NCBI RefSeq assembly: GCF_026000115.1
Contig: NZ_AP026867.1
Coordinates: forward strand, 5,134,001 to 5,198,000
Direction of reading: 5' to 3'
Length of the DNA: 64,000 nucleotides
DNA from: Aureispira anguillae
GTDB taxonomy: Bacteria > Bacteroidota > Bacteroidia > Chitinophagales > Saprospiraceae
The translations under genes and the position numbers were made by a program. This document shows, in pieces, positions 51,154-61,414 of the stretch. The notes below the pieces were generated by a model that was not told where the DNA came from, did no database searches, and saw nothing but the letters and a program-made list of their open reading frames with translations. Positions within the stretch are counted from its first letter, which is position 1; every line of letters begins with the position of its first letter.

Positions 51154-52458
51154 TTAATCTACTCGCAAAATTTTATGCCCAATTGAACAGCTAAAACATC
51201 GCTTATGCTCACAATAATTATTTTTTAGCTGTAACAATCCCTGCGTTTCATAAGCGGATTGGGCGACAAATCCCAAACGTTCCCAGTTTGCAATAATTGA
51301 GTTTTGCTCTGGTTGGATTGCTTGCAACAATTCAAGCGCTCGTTCTTTATATTGGACGAGTCCTTTCTTTTCACCAAAAAGAAACAAAAACGGAACAACC
51401 GTATTAATGAGAATCAAATCCACTGTTTTGCTTCCTAAAGACTTCTTTCGTTTTGATGAAGATTCTCCCAACTTATAATGAGCACTCCAATACCCCTTTA
51501 ATTCTATGGCAAACATTTTTCGCAGTTTTGCAACGTTAGTTTCTTCCAAAATTTTGGAAAACAAATGCCTAGATTGATGCACTAGAACGGCGAACTGTGC
51601 CAATCGGATAGTCGGAAAATTAGCAGGTCTCATACGCCCAAATTTCCAACTAGAAGCCTTTAAGGGAATTAATTGATATTTGTGTGCTAAGAATTGATAT
51701 TCTTTACAAATCATTTTTAAATAAGTATCCTCTTTATCAATAGACGTTAAATCTGCTAAAAATCCAGCTTGTCCCAACAAAAGTGCTTCTAGCTGTAGTA
51801 AGTTATCTTTGTGTTTAGAAAGAATCAATAACGGCAATGACTTTGCTAATGCTTCAAAGGGGGCTATATTCTGTTTGACACCAAAACTGCTGGCTAAAAA
51901 ATGATAAAAGCTCACTTCCCAATTATTCTGATTTAGTACCAAATCCTGTTCGATTTCTTTTGTTTTAAGCTCTAAACGTTCAAGCACCAAACGATTCAAC
52001 CATAGCTGTTCCATTCTTTTTGAAGTACATACGATTTGCGCTTCGCAGGCAATCCAATTTTTGCTATTCAATAGCAGCCAATAACGCCGTATATATTGGG
52101 GATTAATTCTAGTTTTTAATTCTAATGTTGGAATGGCTTCACCTGAAGATCTATAAATCACTTGATCGTGTTCATAAACGACATGCAAAATAGTATTGTT
52201 ATACGCTGCGTCATGCTGATGCCCATGTTTTAACCAATCGGAAGATTTTTTATGCAGTTCGACACTTCCTGCCCATAAAGTATCCTCAATACGAATACGA
52301 GCATTACTAAAATCAGGTCCTGCATGGTGATTGTGTACCCCAACATTTAGCAAACGTATTGCTTTATTATCGCTTGTTTTTAAATCCTTAAAATTAAATA
52401 ATTTTAACTTCCAAATATAATGTAAAAAGGTCTCTGGGAATGAGGTGAGATTGGGCAT
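51154..52458 (-). CDS. DUF2851 family protein
   Basis: 434 residues matching the DUF2851 family common in Bacteroidota: the start FPETFLHYIWKLKLFN, then LLNVGVHNHHAGPDFSNARI, WAGSVELHKKSSDWLKHGH and VVYEHDQVIYRSSGEAIPTLEL, a set shared by the family. The C-terminus has a Cys-rich end (YCEHKRCFSCSIGHKIL) that could bind metal. The enzymatic role is unknown. No signal peptide. Single gene. Confidence 0.8.
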   Translation of the reverse strand: MPNLTSFPETFLHYIWKLKLFNFKDLKTSDNKAIRLLNVGVHNHHAGPDFSNARIRIEDTLWAGSVELHKKSSDWLKHGHQHDAAYNNTILHVVYEHDQVIYRSSGEAIPTLELKTRINPQYIRRYWLLLNSKNWIACEAQIVCTSKRMEQLWLNRLVLERLELKTKEIEQDLVLNQNNWEVSFYHFLASSFGVKQNIAPFEALAKSLPLLILSKHKDNLLQLEALLLGQAGFLADLTSIDKEDTYLKMICKEYQFLAHKYQLIPLKASSWKFGRMRPANFPTIRLAQFAVLVHQSRHLFSKILEETNVAKLRKMFAIELKGYWSAHYKLGESSSKRKKSLGSKTVDLILINTVVPFLFLFGEKKGLVQYKERALELLQAIQPEQNSIIANWERLGFVAQSAYETQGLLQLKNNYCEHKRCFSCSIGHKILRVD

Positions 52459-52771
52459 ACTAATTCGTTTTTGTGACTTTTTATGATTCGAATTAGCTCA
52501 AACGGGAAAGTGATTTAGAATGTTTCAAAAAATAAAAACAAAGCCCTATGATAAGTAAATGAGCCTTAACTATTAAGACCAAGTTAGAACCTTTTTTTGA
52601 AGGATTACTGAAATTGTTTAAGCCGCCTCCTGGATGTCCCTAATTATATGGAATAAAAGTTGAACTTTTATTCAACATTACTCCGTTAATTCAAAACACA
52701 AAACTAGAGCTTTCCAAAACGAACCTTTCTAGACGATCTCTTCAAGAACCTTCTTTTGCTAAAACTAACAC
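52459..52771. other. 313-bp gap with solo TACTCCGTT end
   Basis: No gene. It holds a near-perfect palindrome, GAATAAAAGTT (52651-52661) with AACTTTTATTC (52663-52673), and one TACTCCGTT copy (52679-52687) with no inverse partner found nearby, which may be a remnant of the island A/B family. Confidence 0.4.
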
Positions 52772-53920
52772 TTAATTTGCTGTCTTTTTTTTCAAAATTT
52801 CTTGAAAAAGTTGGTACTCTTTTAAGGAAGAATATTCAATGAGGTATTTTTCTGCTTCTTTTCTTCCTACTCGTCCATATTCAGCAGCTTTTTTTCGATC
52901 TGAAACAAGACTAAGCATGCATTCTGCTAGTTCATCCTCTCCTTTAGAATAAATCAAGCCATTTTTATTGTGCTGAACCAATTCAGGTGTTGCTCCTCCA
53001 TTAAAACCAATAACAGGATTGCCAAAAATCATCCCTTCTATGGTTACACGCCCCATTCCTTCGCTTTTAGAACACATTAAGACGCAATCTGCTTGTTCGT
53101 GATATTTGTAAGGTTCTTTGGTGTAACCTACAAAATTCGCAGCATTCTCTAGTCCATTCTTCTTGATATAATTTTTTATTTTTTTAGTATAAAGTCGTCT
53201 TCCCTTTCCTACAATTAACAATTTTGTATTAGGGTTTTTCATGTGAACCTTATGAAAAGCACGCAAAGCCACTAATTGCCTTTTTGTTGGATGAATTAGA
53301 CCTATGATTAAAAAGACAAATGGATCTTTATCATGACAGCTATTAGGGCGAATGCTATCCAATTCTTTTCGGTTTATAATCCCATCGAAAATGACATATT
53401 TAGGAGCTGAAACTTCTGTTAGCGTTTCTTTTTCAATTGCTTTTGAAATGGTAGTAATTGCAGCCGATTTATTCGCCCATTTATTAAACATTTGACGACC
53501 TCCCCAAAAAGAAACACCATAATCTTTTTCCCCAAACTCTCTAATGCGCCAAATATGAGGAATCGTTAAATAATCAGCGAGTTGAGCACCAATTCCAATA
53601 ATGGAAGAATTACTATAGATAAGATCAAAATTTAAATCCCTTACCTTTTCTGCGATTGCTTTTAAGTGGGTTTGATTTTGTTTCTGCCTAATATTATTCA
53701 GCCAATATCCCTTAGAGATATATTTTGTAAAAGCCCAATTGTAATAAAAAGCCTTAATATAAGGAATACCCTTTTTGGTCAAATATTCAGAAAGCTCTCC
53801 GTCCTCTGGTATCAATAGGACACTCTCCACATCATACGCTTGAAGCCCCATTATCAAATCTAGCAAGCTCTTATTGGCTCCCATCATATCTGCACCATGC
53901 GTGACATATAATACTTTCAT
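52772..53920 (-). CDS. GT4-family glycosyltransferase
   Basis: 382 residues with the GT-B fold of family 4: N-terminal VTHGADMMGANKSLLDLI acceptor half and C-terminal half with VFLIIGLIHPTKRQLVALRAF, LLIVGKGRRL, and the nucleotide-sugar motif SKSEGMGRVTIEGMIFGNPVIG followed by ELVQHNKNGLIY. It transfers a sugar from a nucleotide donor in the cytoplasm. It lies directly downstream of the capsule-type gene (45-bp gap), so it likely builds the same surface polysaccharide. Confidence 0.88.
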   Translation of the reverse strand: MKVLYVTHGADMMGANKSLLDLIMGLQAYDVESVLLIPEDGELSEYLTKKGIPYIKAFYYNWAFTKYISKGYWLNNIRQKQNQTHLKAIAEKVRDLNFDLIYSNSSIIGIGAQLADYLTIPHIWRIREFGEKDYGVSFWGGRQMFNKWANKSAAITTISKAIEKETLTEVSAPKYVIFDGIINRKELDSIRPNSCHDKDPFVFLIIGLIHPTKRQLVALRAFHKVHMKNPNTKLLIVGKGRRLYTKKIKNYIKKNGLENAANFVGYTKEPYKYHEQADCVLMCSKSEGMGRVTIEGMIFGNPVIGFNGGATPELVQHNKNGLIYSKGEDELAECMLSLVSDRKKAAEYGRVGRKEAEKYLIEYSSLKEYQLFQEILKKKTAN

Positions 53921-53965
53921 AAATTCTATAAACTAAATTGAGTTAATTGGCATGAAAAACAGCTT

Positions 53966-55426
53966 CTAATTGTACCTAAAATAATGCTTTCTCACCCATT
54001 GCAATTTTTCAAAAAAACGAGTCAAGGGTAGCGCAGAACAAGCATCGTCTAAGTTGACCCCTTTAAACTTACCTTTAGATAAGCCCTCTGACTCATAATA
54101 CTTGCATAAAATACCATAATACTTACGATAATAACCATAAATATAGGCTCCCTCTTTGTCCAAAGGAGGTAAGTCTTTTACTTTATTTAATAAACTGATC
54201 ACTTCTTCTTGGCTCTTAGGTGCATAGGTTCCCCCTAAATCACTATACATTGCATTCCCCACTACAATAGCTATTTTTCCCCTAAAAGCAGCTTCAATTC
54301 CTACTGTAGAAATAAAAGTAATTACAGCTGTTGCCTTATCAATTAACTCATAGGTACTAGTAGGGTCTTTAGGACCAAGAATCGTCAGGTTGGGTGCTGT
54401 AATTTGATAGAGTTCTTCTAATATTTTCTTATTGGCATTGCGTAGATTGGGATGAATTCTAAGGTAAATATGATAGTCCTCATTATCTTTAAGCCCCTCC
54501 ACCATTTTTTGTATTCCTACCAACTGCGAAGGATAAACCCCCATACTTCGTTTACTAGCAATTGCCGCAAATTCATCTTCAGAAGAATTAAATATAACTA
54601 GATTCGTTTTTGAAGCATCCCAGTTGCTAGGCAAAGCGTTTTTTTTCTGATCTTTGACATGATGAAAAGACTTGTCTCTAGCCCTCCCCGTTGCTTGATC
54701 TTCATAAAATGAAGCGCCCATCTTTACTCTTTCATTCTTGTCTGCACTTTCCCAAAACTCACGGATTAATTCTCTTCGTTTGGTAAAATTATGAGGCATC
54801 ATATTTTTGTATATGGCATATTTGTTGCGACTCGCTCCAGCTTCATGCGTATAATAATCAATGCCTTTTTCCTCTGCCACCCTTAAAGCTGGACGTAGAT
54901 GCGCTAGCCGACCATTAAAAATATGGATCGCATCAATCTTTTCATCTTCTACATATCGCTTTAAACTTAAATAAACTTTAATAGAAGATTCAATATAGTT
55001 CCTAATTAGCCTTTTGTTTCTTTTTACATCAAAATATGGATTCCGAAAATGGGTGATTAAACTAGAGGCAACCCCCATCCCCAAATCAAAGTCTCTAAAT
55101 TTGATCTTTTTTAACTCTTCAACATTATTAAATACTACCTTCTGAATATATTCGTCTACGATTACTTGTTCTTCTGGGGTAATAATAATGCTATTGTTGA
55201 TTTTTACTTTTTTGGAAAGTAATGAAATTCCCTTATCACAACGTTCTACACAACTTTTACAAATAGCCGAAGAATGAAATAGGTTGTTATCACAAGCAGA
55301 AAATTCTGCATTACAGCCTACAAAAAACACTTCATTCCCTTTGTCCAGATGAACCTGTATCTGTTCTAAGCAGTATTCAAAATGTGGACTATGCCTTGTG
55401 TAAGGCTCAAAAAACATTATTTTCAT
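53966..55426 (-). CDS. Capsule/surface polysaccharide biosynthesis protein
   Basis: 486 residues with a GT-B-like, KpsS/capsule-synthase-like layout: an N-terminal half with LGMGVASSLITHFRNPYFDV and HIFNGRLAHLRPALRVAEEKGIDYYTHEAGA, and a C-terminal half with YHIYLRIHPNLRN, DPTSTYELIDKATAVITFISTVGIEAAFRG and VVGNAMYSDLGGTYAP, which resemble the HP...TSTVG...EA pattern of such transferases. An early Cys cluster (CDNNLFHSSAICKSCVERC, about 45-63) is unusual and could hold a metal. It leads the GT4 gene. Confidence 0.72.
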   Translation of the reverse strand: MKIMFFEPYTRHSPHFEYCLEQIQVHLDKGNEVFFVGCNAEFSACDNNLFHSSAICKSCVERCDKGISLLSKKVKINNSIIITPEEQVIVDEYIQKVVFNNVEELKKIKFRDFDLGMGVASSLITHFRNPYFDVKRNKRLIRNYIESSIKVYLSLKRYVEDEKIDAIHIFNGRLAHLRPALRVAEEKGIDYYTHEAGASRNKYAIYKNMMPHNFTKRRELIREFWESADKNERVKMGASFYEDQATGRARDKSFHHVKDQKKNALPSNWDASKTNLVIFNSSEDEFAAIASKRSMGVYPSQLVGIQKMVEGLKDNEDYHIYLRIHPNLRNANKKILEELYQITAPNLTILGPKDPTSTYELIDKATAVITFISTVGIEAAFRGKIAIVVGNAMYSDLGGTYAPKSQEEVISLLNKVKDLPPLDKEGAYIYGYYRKYYGILCKYYESEGLSKGKFKGVNLDDACSALPLTRFFEKLQWVRKHYFRYN

Positions 55427-55635
55427 AAAAAAAAATTATGGTTCTTTCACAACTTCATTATGAGAACATTGTCAAAAAACGAACATTATAATAACAAGTA
55501 AAACTAAATTATACAACTGATATAGGAAAGCTCGTCCTTATATCCCCGCTCAAAAGACCACTGCCTAATGGCATAACTGGCTCTATGAGCCCTTATTCGT
55601 AAAACATTTTAAGACAGGAACAGTAGACAACTTAC

Positions 55636-58245
55636 CTAGCTTAGATGTTCTTCTTTAGTTTTTTTGTAGGCAAAAAAAGTGGCTCCTCCAAGCAAGCCTA
55701 TAATCAATATTGATACTAAGCTTCCGACGGTAGCACCTATACTAATAGAAACTGGCTCAAAAACCATCTTTATTTCATGTTTCCCAGCAGGAACTTTCAA
55801 TCCACGTAAGACATAATTTACCTTAACAAAAGGATCTACTTTTTTTCCATCTATATAAACATTCCATCCTTTTGATGGCGGGTAATACATTTCTGAGAAA
55901 ATGGCAAAGCGATCTTTTGAGGTTTCGGATTGGTATATCATCGTATCAGGGTGATACTTTTTCAAGAATATTTTATCACCAGCCACATAATCAGTATTCA
56001 ACCCTTCTACATAAGGAGCATACTTTTCTTGTACTACAGCATTCAATACAGGGTCTAGATTATCAAGTGCGGCCAATTCTTCATCTGCATTTTTAACCAC
56101 ATCAATATTTTGAACAAACCAAGCATTTCCTAAAGCAGTTGGGTTATCCATAAATCGTTCTTGGCTAAGAATAATATACTTCACATTAAGCATATTCATC
56201 AAATTGCTGTGCTGCTTCAAGGCTACATTCCCATTATCTAGTTGATAATGCCCCCAAAATTCTTGATAAAGTAAAGGTTTTGCTGCAAAATAGCCCCCCA
56301 TACTTTTGTGGAAATAACAAGCTTGTGCATTCTGACTAGGATAGCCTCTAGAATAATCAACCACATGATAGATTGATTGATCCTTCATAATATCTCGATC
56401 GGCTTTGGTTGGTGCTGCTTTGTCTGCTTTTTCTATATAATCTAGGTCTGTGTAGCTATCTTTATTGACATATTCATTATTAACAAGCAACAAATCGACA
56501 CAAGCAACAACCGCCAACAATACAATTACAATTTCTTTTTTTAATATACTCTTGGTATACAACAAAAGTAATCCCATTGCAATTATTATAAAGATCAATG
56601 CTTTAGATATATCCGCTTTGGCAAGTGCAGCTCTATCCAATTCTAGAGCAGCAACCAAACTAGGACTGATGACAGCTAGTTCAGCATCTTTGGGAGCAGA
56701 TAAAGGCGTTACAGAAAGATATAAATAAGTTAGTATGCAAATTCCTATTGCAATAGCTCCTGCCAAAACAACATAGCCCTGCTTAGAAACCGTTTGTTTT
56801 AATTTGGGTAGTAATTTTGCAGACCAAGTGTTGGTATAATCTTCTGCCTTAAAGTGAAACAAACGAACAAGACCAGCACCTATTCCTAAAATTACTAAAG
56901 GTTGAGCAACAAGCATGGTCATCTTAGTGTCTCTAAATTTGTTATACAACGGGAAATAGCTATACATTAAGTCACTAACCAAAGGAAAATGTTGCCCCCA
57001 AGCTAAAATAATAAAAAATGCTAGTGTGCTGATAATCCCCCATTTTAAAGCTCCCTGCAATAGCAATAAGGCTAAAATAAACAAAAAGCAAACAACCACA
57101 CCATAATAGATAGGTCCTCCACACATCGTTTGGCTACCCCGATATTGTCGAGTATATTGCATGGCGACTTGGTTCATAAATTGGTTCACATCTTGTGCAT
57201 TTGCTCGTTTGGCTGCCGCAACAATTTCTTGCTGCACTCTAGGGCTTCTAAACGCTGCCTGAGTCTCCGAACCTTCATTGCTAACAAACAATTTGCCTTG
57301 CGTTCCTCCATAAAAATTAGGAAACATTAACATGCCGATTTCAGATTTCTCTAGACTCAATCCAAAAATATAATCTTTTGCCAAACCACTTTTATGATCT
57401 ACTTTTGTTAACTCTGTTGTACCACGAGTGGATTCTTGTCCATATTCATAATTGGGCCACAATGCCCCCAAATTAGATATAACGCCCAATAAAACAGCAA
57501 ATACCATGGCACCTGCAAACTTATAAAAATTAGCCAACTTCTTTTCCTTGATGGCTTCATACATTAGAAATAGCCCTATAATCCCTAATGCAAAAAAGGT
57601 ATAATAAGTAATCTGAACATGATTCCTAGAGAGACTATAACTGAATCCAAATGCAAAAATCATGGATCCCAATAGTGCATTTTTTTTATACGCATAAACT
57701 AATGCTCCAATCATAACAGGAGTCAGTGCCAAAACATTCATTTTTCCAGTATGCCCAGCGGCAATAAAGAGCGTATTGGATGTAAAAAAGCCCAGTATAA
57801 CCGAAAGGGCTACACTCAAGACAAAACCAAGCCCCAATAAACGCAACCCTATATAACAACTAATTAGAATCATAAATAGATTCACCCATTCATTATAACC
57901 TTGAAAAAAGAGCAATGGGCGAACCACTTTACTATTAATATAGTTGGGGCTATGGCTAGCGATTATCGTTGTTGGCATTCCACCAAAAAAATTGTTGGTC
58001 CACTTAATTTGTTTTCCTGTACTCTTTTTATATTGTCTAATTTCCGTTTGCATCGCCAAAGCCTGTACATTATCGTGTTGTTGTAGCGACTTGCCATCAA
58101 ATGCAACAGGCTTAAAGTACAACATAGCAACAATCAATAAAATAAGGTAGGCTCCTATATGTTTCATCCATTGCTGTAATGGCGAATCTGGACGTAGTTC
58201 TGTTTCAGCTCCTATTTTTTCTTTTTTTTCTTTACTTGCACTCAT
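55636..58245 (-). CDS. YfhO-family multi-pass membrane protein
   Basis: 869 residues with about a dozen transmembrane helices and a soluble C-terminal domain. The N-terminal half shows WTNNFFGGMPTT after the first helix, typical of YfhO; YfhO proteins help attach sugars to wall or lipoteichoic polymers in Firmicutes and have unclear roles in Bacteroidota. The C-terminal part includes the family's FSEMYYPPSKGWNVYIDGK segment and ends in a last helix (VGSLVSILIIGLLGG). It lies 5' of the polysaccharide genes on the same strand, with a 209-bp gap. Confidence 0.82.
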   Translation of the reverse strand: MSASKEKKEKIGAETELRPDSPLQQWMKHIGAYLILLIVAMLYFKPVAFDGKSLQQHDNVQALAMQTEIRQYKKSTGKQIKWTNNFFGGMPTTIIASHSPNYINSKVVRPLLFFQGYNEWVNLFMILISCYIGLRLLGLGFVLSVALSVILGFFTSNTLFIAAGHTGKMNVLALTPVMIGALVYAYKKNALLGSMIFAFGFSYSLSRNHVQITYYTFFALGIIGLFLMYEAIKEKKLANFYKFAGAMVFAVLLGVISNLGALWPNYEYGQESTRGTTELTKVDHKSGLAKDYIFGLSLEKSEIGMLMFPNFYGGTQGKLFVSNEGSETQAAFRSPRVQQEIVAAAKRANAQDVNQFMNQVAMQYTRQYRGSQTMCGGPIYYGVVVCFLFILALLLLQGALKWGIISTLAFFIILAWGQHFPLVSDLMYSYFPLYNKFRDTKMTMLVAQPLVILGIGAGLVRLFHFKAEDYTNTWSAKLLPKLKQTVSKQGYVVLAGAIAIGICILTYLYLSVTPLSAPKDAELAVISPSLVAALELDRAALAKADISKALIFIIIAMGLLLLYTKSILKKEIVIVLLAVVACVDLLLVNNEYVNKDSYTDLDYIEKADKAAPTKADRDIMKDQSIYHVVDYSRGYPSQNAQACYFHKSMGGYFAAKPLLYQEFWGHYQLDNGNVALKQHSNLMNMLNVKYIILSQERFMDNPTALGNAWFVQNIDVVKNADEELAALDNLDPVLNAVVQEKYAPYVEGLNTDYVAGDKIFLKKYHPDTMIYQSETSKDRFAIFSEMYYPPSKGWNVYIDGKKVDPFVKVNYVLRGLKVPAGKHEIKMVFEPVSISIGATVGSLVSILIIGLLGGATFFAYKKTKEEHLS

Positions 58246-58483
58246 TGTTGGTCAAATGTTGTGAGAAATATCGTTTATTGTGATTCCGTTATAATCTTAA
58301 TTTTTTAATGCTAATTTTACCAAACTAACCATCAAATCGTAATAGCAAAAAGCTACTTAAACTGTTGAATAAAACACTTGATTCAACACTTTATTCTCTA
58401 AACGAAAAAAAACGCTAAAGTTTTGGTATAATTACCACCCAAAATATAATTTTTTTGTGTAAACATCAAAAATCTTATTCTTT

Positions 58484-59128
58484 ATGCAACCACATCAAAT
58501 TAAATTCCCTCGTACAGCGCATTATTATACATTAGGTCACCCCTCTCCTAAGATCAAAAAATTCTTTTTAGTCTTTCATGGCTATGGGCAATTGGCCAGT
58601 CGTTTTATTCATAAGTTTGATGACTTGGGAGAAGACTGTTTGATTGTTGCGCCAGAGGGCTTTTCTCGTTTTTACTGGAATGAAGCGAAAGGAATTGTTG
58701 GGGCATCTTGGATGACCAAAGCAGATCGTTTGTCCGAAATCGAGGATTATTGTAATTATATAGAGCATCTCTATTTTCATTACAAAAACCAACTGTCTGA
58801 AGAAGTAGAAATTAATATTTTGGGGTTTTCTCAAGGAGGTGCTACTGCTCTGCGATGGATTGAGCGCAACCGTCCTCAATTTGACAACCTTATTCTATGG
58901 GGAGCAGGCTTTCCTACAGACCTAACGTATTTGCCAATGGAGAAATACTTAGCCCATAAAAAACTCTATGTTGTCTATGGGCGGCAAGATGAATACCTAA
59001 GTTCTAAACGCCTTCAAGAGCAACAAGCATTTACAAAAGCACAAAAGCTTAATTTTAAAATGATCTGGTTTGAGGGGAAACATGTAATCAATAGAACCGT
59101 TCTACAGGATCTTGTCGATCAACTTTAG
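58484..59128 (+). CDS. Small alpha/beta hydrolase (carboxylesterase-like)
   Basis: 214 residues, no signal. The fold of phospholipase/carboxylesterases (YpfH/EstB type) is seen in FLVFHGYGQLASRF (oxyanion), nucleophile elbow LGFSQGGATAL, acid in YGRQDEYLS and base in FEGKHVINR. A short-chain acyl ester or thioester substrate is likely. Divergent from the YfhO gene; ends at a bidirectional hairpin. Confidence 0.8.
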   Translation: MQPHQIKFPRTAHYYTLGHPSPKIKKFFLVFHGYGQLASRFIHKFDDLGEDCLIVAPEGFSRFYWNEAKGIVGASWMTKADRLSEIEDYCNYIEHLYFHYKNQLSEEVEINILGFSQGGATALRWIERNRPQFDNLILWGAGFPTDLTYLPMEKYLAHKKLYVVYGRQDEYLSSKRLQEQQAFTKAQKLNFKMIWFEGKHVINRTVLQDLVDQL

Positions 59129-59145
59129 CTCGTAAATTTTAATTC

Positions 59146-59196
59146 GTTTGATAATTTGAAGATAGGACAACAAAGCCCATCCTCAAATTATCAACG
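59146..59196. terminator. Bidirectional terminator
   Basis: CGTTTGATAATTTGA and TCAAATTATCAACG flank a GAT/ATC-containing inner stem (59146-59196), pairing over most of their length. It lies between the convergent esterase and M42 peptidase genes. Confidence 0.55.
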
Positions 59197-59208
59197 ATTA
59201 AATTCAGT

Positions 59209-60270
59209 CTATTTAAAACTCCAGTCGTATTGATCAATCTCTAAGAGACAGGTTTTGAGCAAATCAATCCCATTCCGAATATCCGTTTTGTCTGACATTT
59301 CAATAACCTGATGTACATTTCGACAAGGAATAGAAATACAGCCTGCAATAGCACCATCTGTTCCTCTACGCTGAATACCTGCGGTATCGGTCCCACCTCC
59401 AGTCAACACCTCTGGCTGCCATTTAATGTCGTGTTTATCAGCAGTTGCTTTCATAAAGTTCACCATTCTATAATCACAAATTGTTGAACTATCCATAATT
59501 TTAATGGCACAACCTTTTCCTAAAGAAGTAATACGCTCATGGGCTTGCGAACCAGGAACATCAAAAGCAATGGTAACATCTATCCCCAAACCAAAAGCAG
59601 GATTAACCTGTTGAGCAGCAACACTAGCCCCTCTAATTCCAACTTCCTCCTGAACGGTAAAAACACCATACACATCATAAGGTACAGGTTGGTCTTTTAA
59701 TTCTCTCAACGTTTCAAAAAGCATATAAACAGCCAGTCTATTGTCAAGTGATTTAGAATTAACACAGTTTCCCATCTCAATCAACTCTCGCTCTCTTGTG
59801 ATAGGATCACCAACACTAATAATGCGTTCTACCTCTTCTTGAGTCATTCCTGTATCAATAAAATAATCCTTGATACCCAATGGTTTTCCTCTTTCTGCAG
59901 GAGTCAATAAATGAATAGGTTTGCAGCCCATACAACCAACAACGTCTTCTTTTCCATGTATAATTACTCGTTGAGCCGTTAAGGTCTTGGGGTCAAAACC
60001 ACCTAGGGTATGGAAACGAATAAAACCGCCTTCTTCGATGTGCGTTACAATAAAGCCAATCTCATCCATGTGCGCTCCAATCATTACTTTGTTGGTATCG
60101 GCATCTTGTTGAGTTCCTTTTTTAACTGCATATACATTACCCATTGCATCGGTATAAACATCATCGACCAAAGGGGCAACCATTTCCATTATTACAGCAC
60201 GCAAGCGCTGTTCAAATCCAGGAGCAGCAGGAATTCTACAAAACTTACTGAGCAAAGCAATATCAATCAT
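59209..60270 (-). CDS. M42-family aminopeptidase
   Basis: 353 residues of the M42 (glutamyl/deblocking aminopeptidase, FrvX-like) family: PAAPGFEQRLR near the start, the metal ligands in IGAHMDEIGFIV and SLDNRLAVYML, the catalytic Glu-Glu in VFTVQEEVGIRGA, FDVPGS, and the final His in CRNVHQVIEMS. These form large dodecameric di-metal peptidases that trim N-terminal residues of peptides in the cytoplasm. The length is normal. Confidence 0.9.
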   Translation of the reverse strand: MIDIALLSKFCRIPAAPGFEQRLRAVIMEMVAPLVDDVYTDAMGNVYAVKKGTQQDADTNKVMIGAHMDEIGFIVTHIEEGGFIRFHTLGGFDPKTLTAQRVIIHGKEDVVGCMGCKPIHLLTPAERGKPLGIKDYFIDTGMTQEEVERIISVGDPITRERELIEMGNCVNSKSLDNRLAVYMLFETLRELKDQPVPYDVYGVFTVQEEVGIRGASVAAQQVNPAFGLGIDVTIAFDVPGSQAHERITSLGKGCAIKIMDSSTICDYRMVNFMKATADKHDIKWQPEVLTGGGTDTAGIQRRGTDGAIAGCISIPCRNVHQVIEMSDKTDIRNGIDLLKTCLLEIDQYDWSFK

Positions 60271-60485
60271 TTTTTCTCTCTTTTATATCTAAAATATGCA
60301 GTAGTAGCTTTAAATTTTGGACTAAATCCCTTTTTATAAAAGTACTACTATCAAAGTATTTATAATTTGGACAAATTAACTAAAAAAAGAACGCTCCAAC
60401 GAATCCTAATTCGTCTCTTTTGTTTTTATTTCGTTAAAATTAAGTTTTTAAAATCTTAAAATAGGCTTAAATATGAGTAGATTGC

Positions 60486-61406
60486 CTAATCTCCTGTGGC
60501 AGCCTTTACACCATCTCCTGTCGTAACGGCTCGTCTAGTTGGGTAAGCAAAGTCCATATCTATATTATCAGGATGATTAAATTCATCCAAAATTTTCTCC
60601 CAAAGAAAGCTCGTTGTATTTCTGCGTTTTTTGGGCTCACAAAGATAACGTAAGGTTAACAATACGCCACTATCTTCTACACTCGTGTAAACAATTGGAG
60701 TTACCTTATGATAATAAATAAGATATTTTCCCGAAGCAGATTGAAGTTCTTTTTTGGCATGTTCACTTACTTTGGGCGCATGTACATTCAAGGTGTTCTC
60801 CAAGACCTCCTTGCATTTTTTCCAATTGCTCTCAAAGGTCACCAGAACTTTTATTTCATTCCAAATATAATCCAAGCCTTCGTTATAATTCGCCAGTGGT
60901 GTTTTAAAAATTTTGGAATTAGGAATATGAATAATTCTCCCCGTGCTTTGTTCGTCTCCAACCCAATTTCCTACTTCTACAATAGAAAATTGAAACAGAT
61001 TAATGTCTACTACATCTCCAATTTGGTTATCAACTTGAATCCGATCTCCTACCTTAAATGGTTTTTGAAGCAAAATAAAATACCAACCTGCCATATTAAC
61101 AATGGGGTCTTGAAAAGCAATCGCCAGACCTGCCGATAACAAACCAAGGTAGGTTGCAAAATCGCCAAAATGATTTGCCCAAACCAAAGCTATTGCTACA
61201 ATTCCAATTAAGTACACTCCATAAGTAAGGCTCTTACGCCAAGTGTACCGTATGGCTAAATCGTTCTGTAACTTCATGATAGAGCGTACCATTAGGCGTT
61301 GAAACAACCATAATAGTAACACAATTATAAAGGTAGTTAAGCCTTTGCTCTCCGTTTCTGTTAGTCCATCCGAAAATTGATGAAACCATTCTAATATTAC
61401 ATCCAT
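60486..61406 (-). CDS. MscS-family small-conductance mechanosensitive channel
   Basis: 306 residues: three N-terminal transmembrane segments (about 20-40, 62-82, 88-108), the pore helix and turn LLSAGLAIAFQDPIVNMAGWYF, the beta domain GDRIQVDNQIGDVVDINLF and HIPNSKIFKTPLANYNEG, then a cytoplasmic vestibule. It opens under membrane tension to release solutes after osmotic downshock. It starts 8 bp after the DUF4258 gene ends, so the two are one operon. Confidence 0.88.
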   Translation of the reverse strand: MDVILEWFHQFSDGLTETESKGLTTFIIVLLLWLFQRLMVRSIMKLQNDLAIRYTWRKSLTYGVYLIGIVAIALVWANHFGDFATYLGLLSAGLAIAFQDPIVNMAGWYFILLQKPFKVGDRIQVDNQIGDVVDINLFQFSIVEVGNWVGDEQSTGRIIHIPNSKIFKTPLANYNEGLDYIWNEIKVLVTFESNWKKCKEVLENTLNVHAPKVSEHAKKELQSASGKYLIYYHKVTPIVYTSVEDSGVLLTLRYLCEPKKRRNTTSFLWEKILDEFNHPDNIDMDFAYPTRRAVTTGDGVKAATGD

Positions 61407-61414
61407 TTTTATAC

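Noticed and set aside
55436-55490. GGTTCTTTCACAACTTC with a possible inverse end near 55480 as another element of the D/E family
   Set aside because: Only a partial match and only about 50 bp apart; could be chance in A/T-rich DNA.
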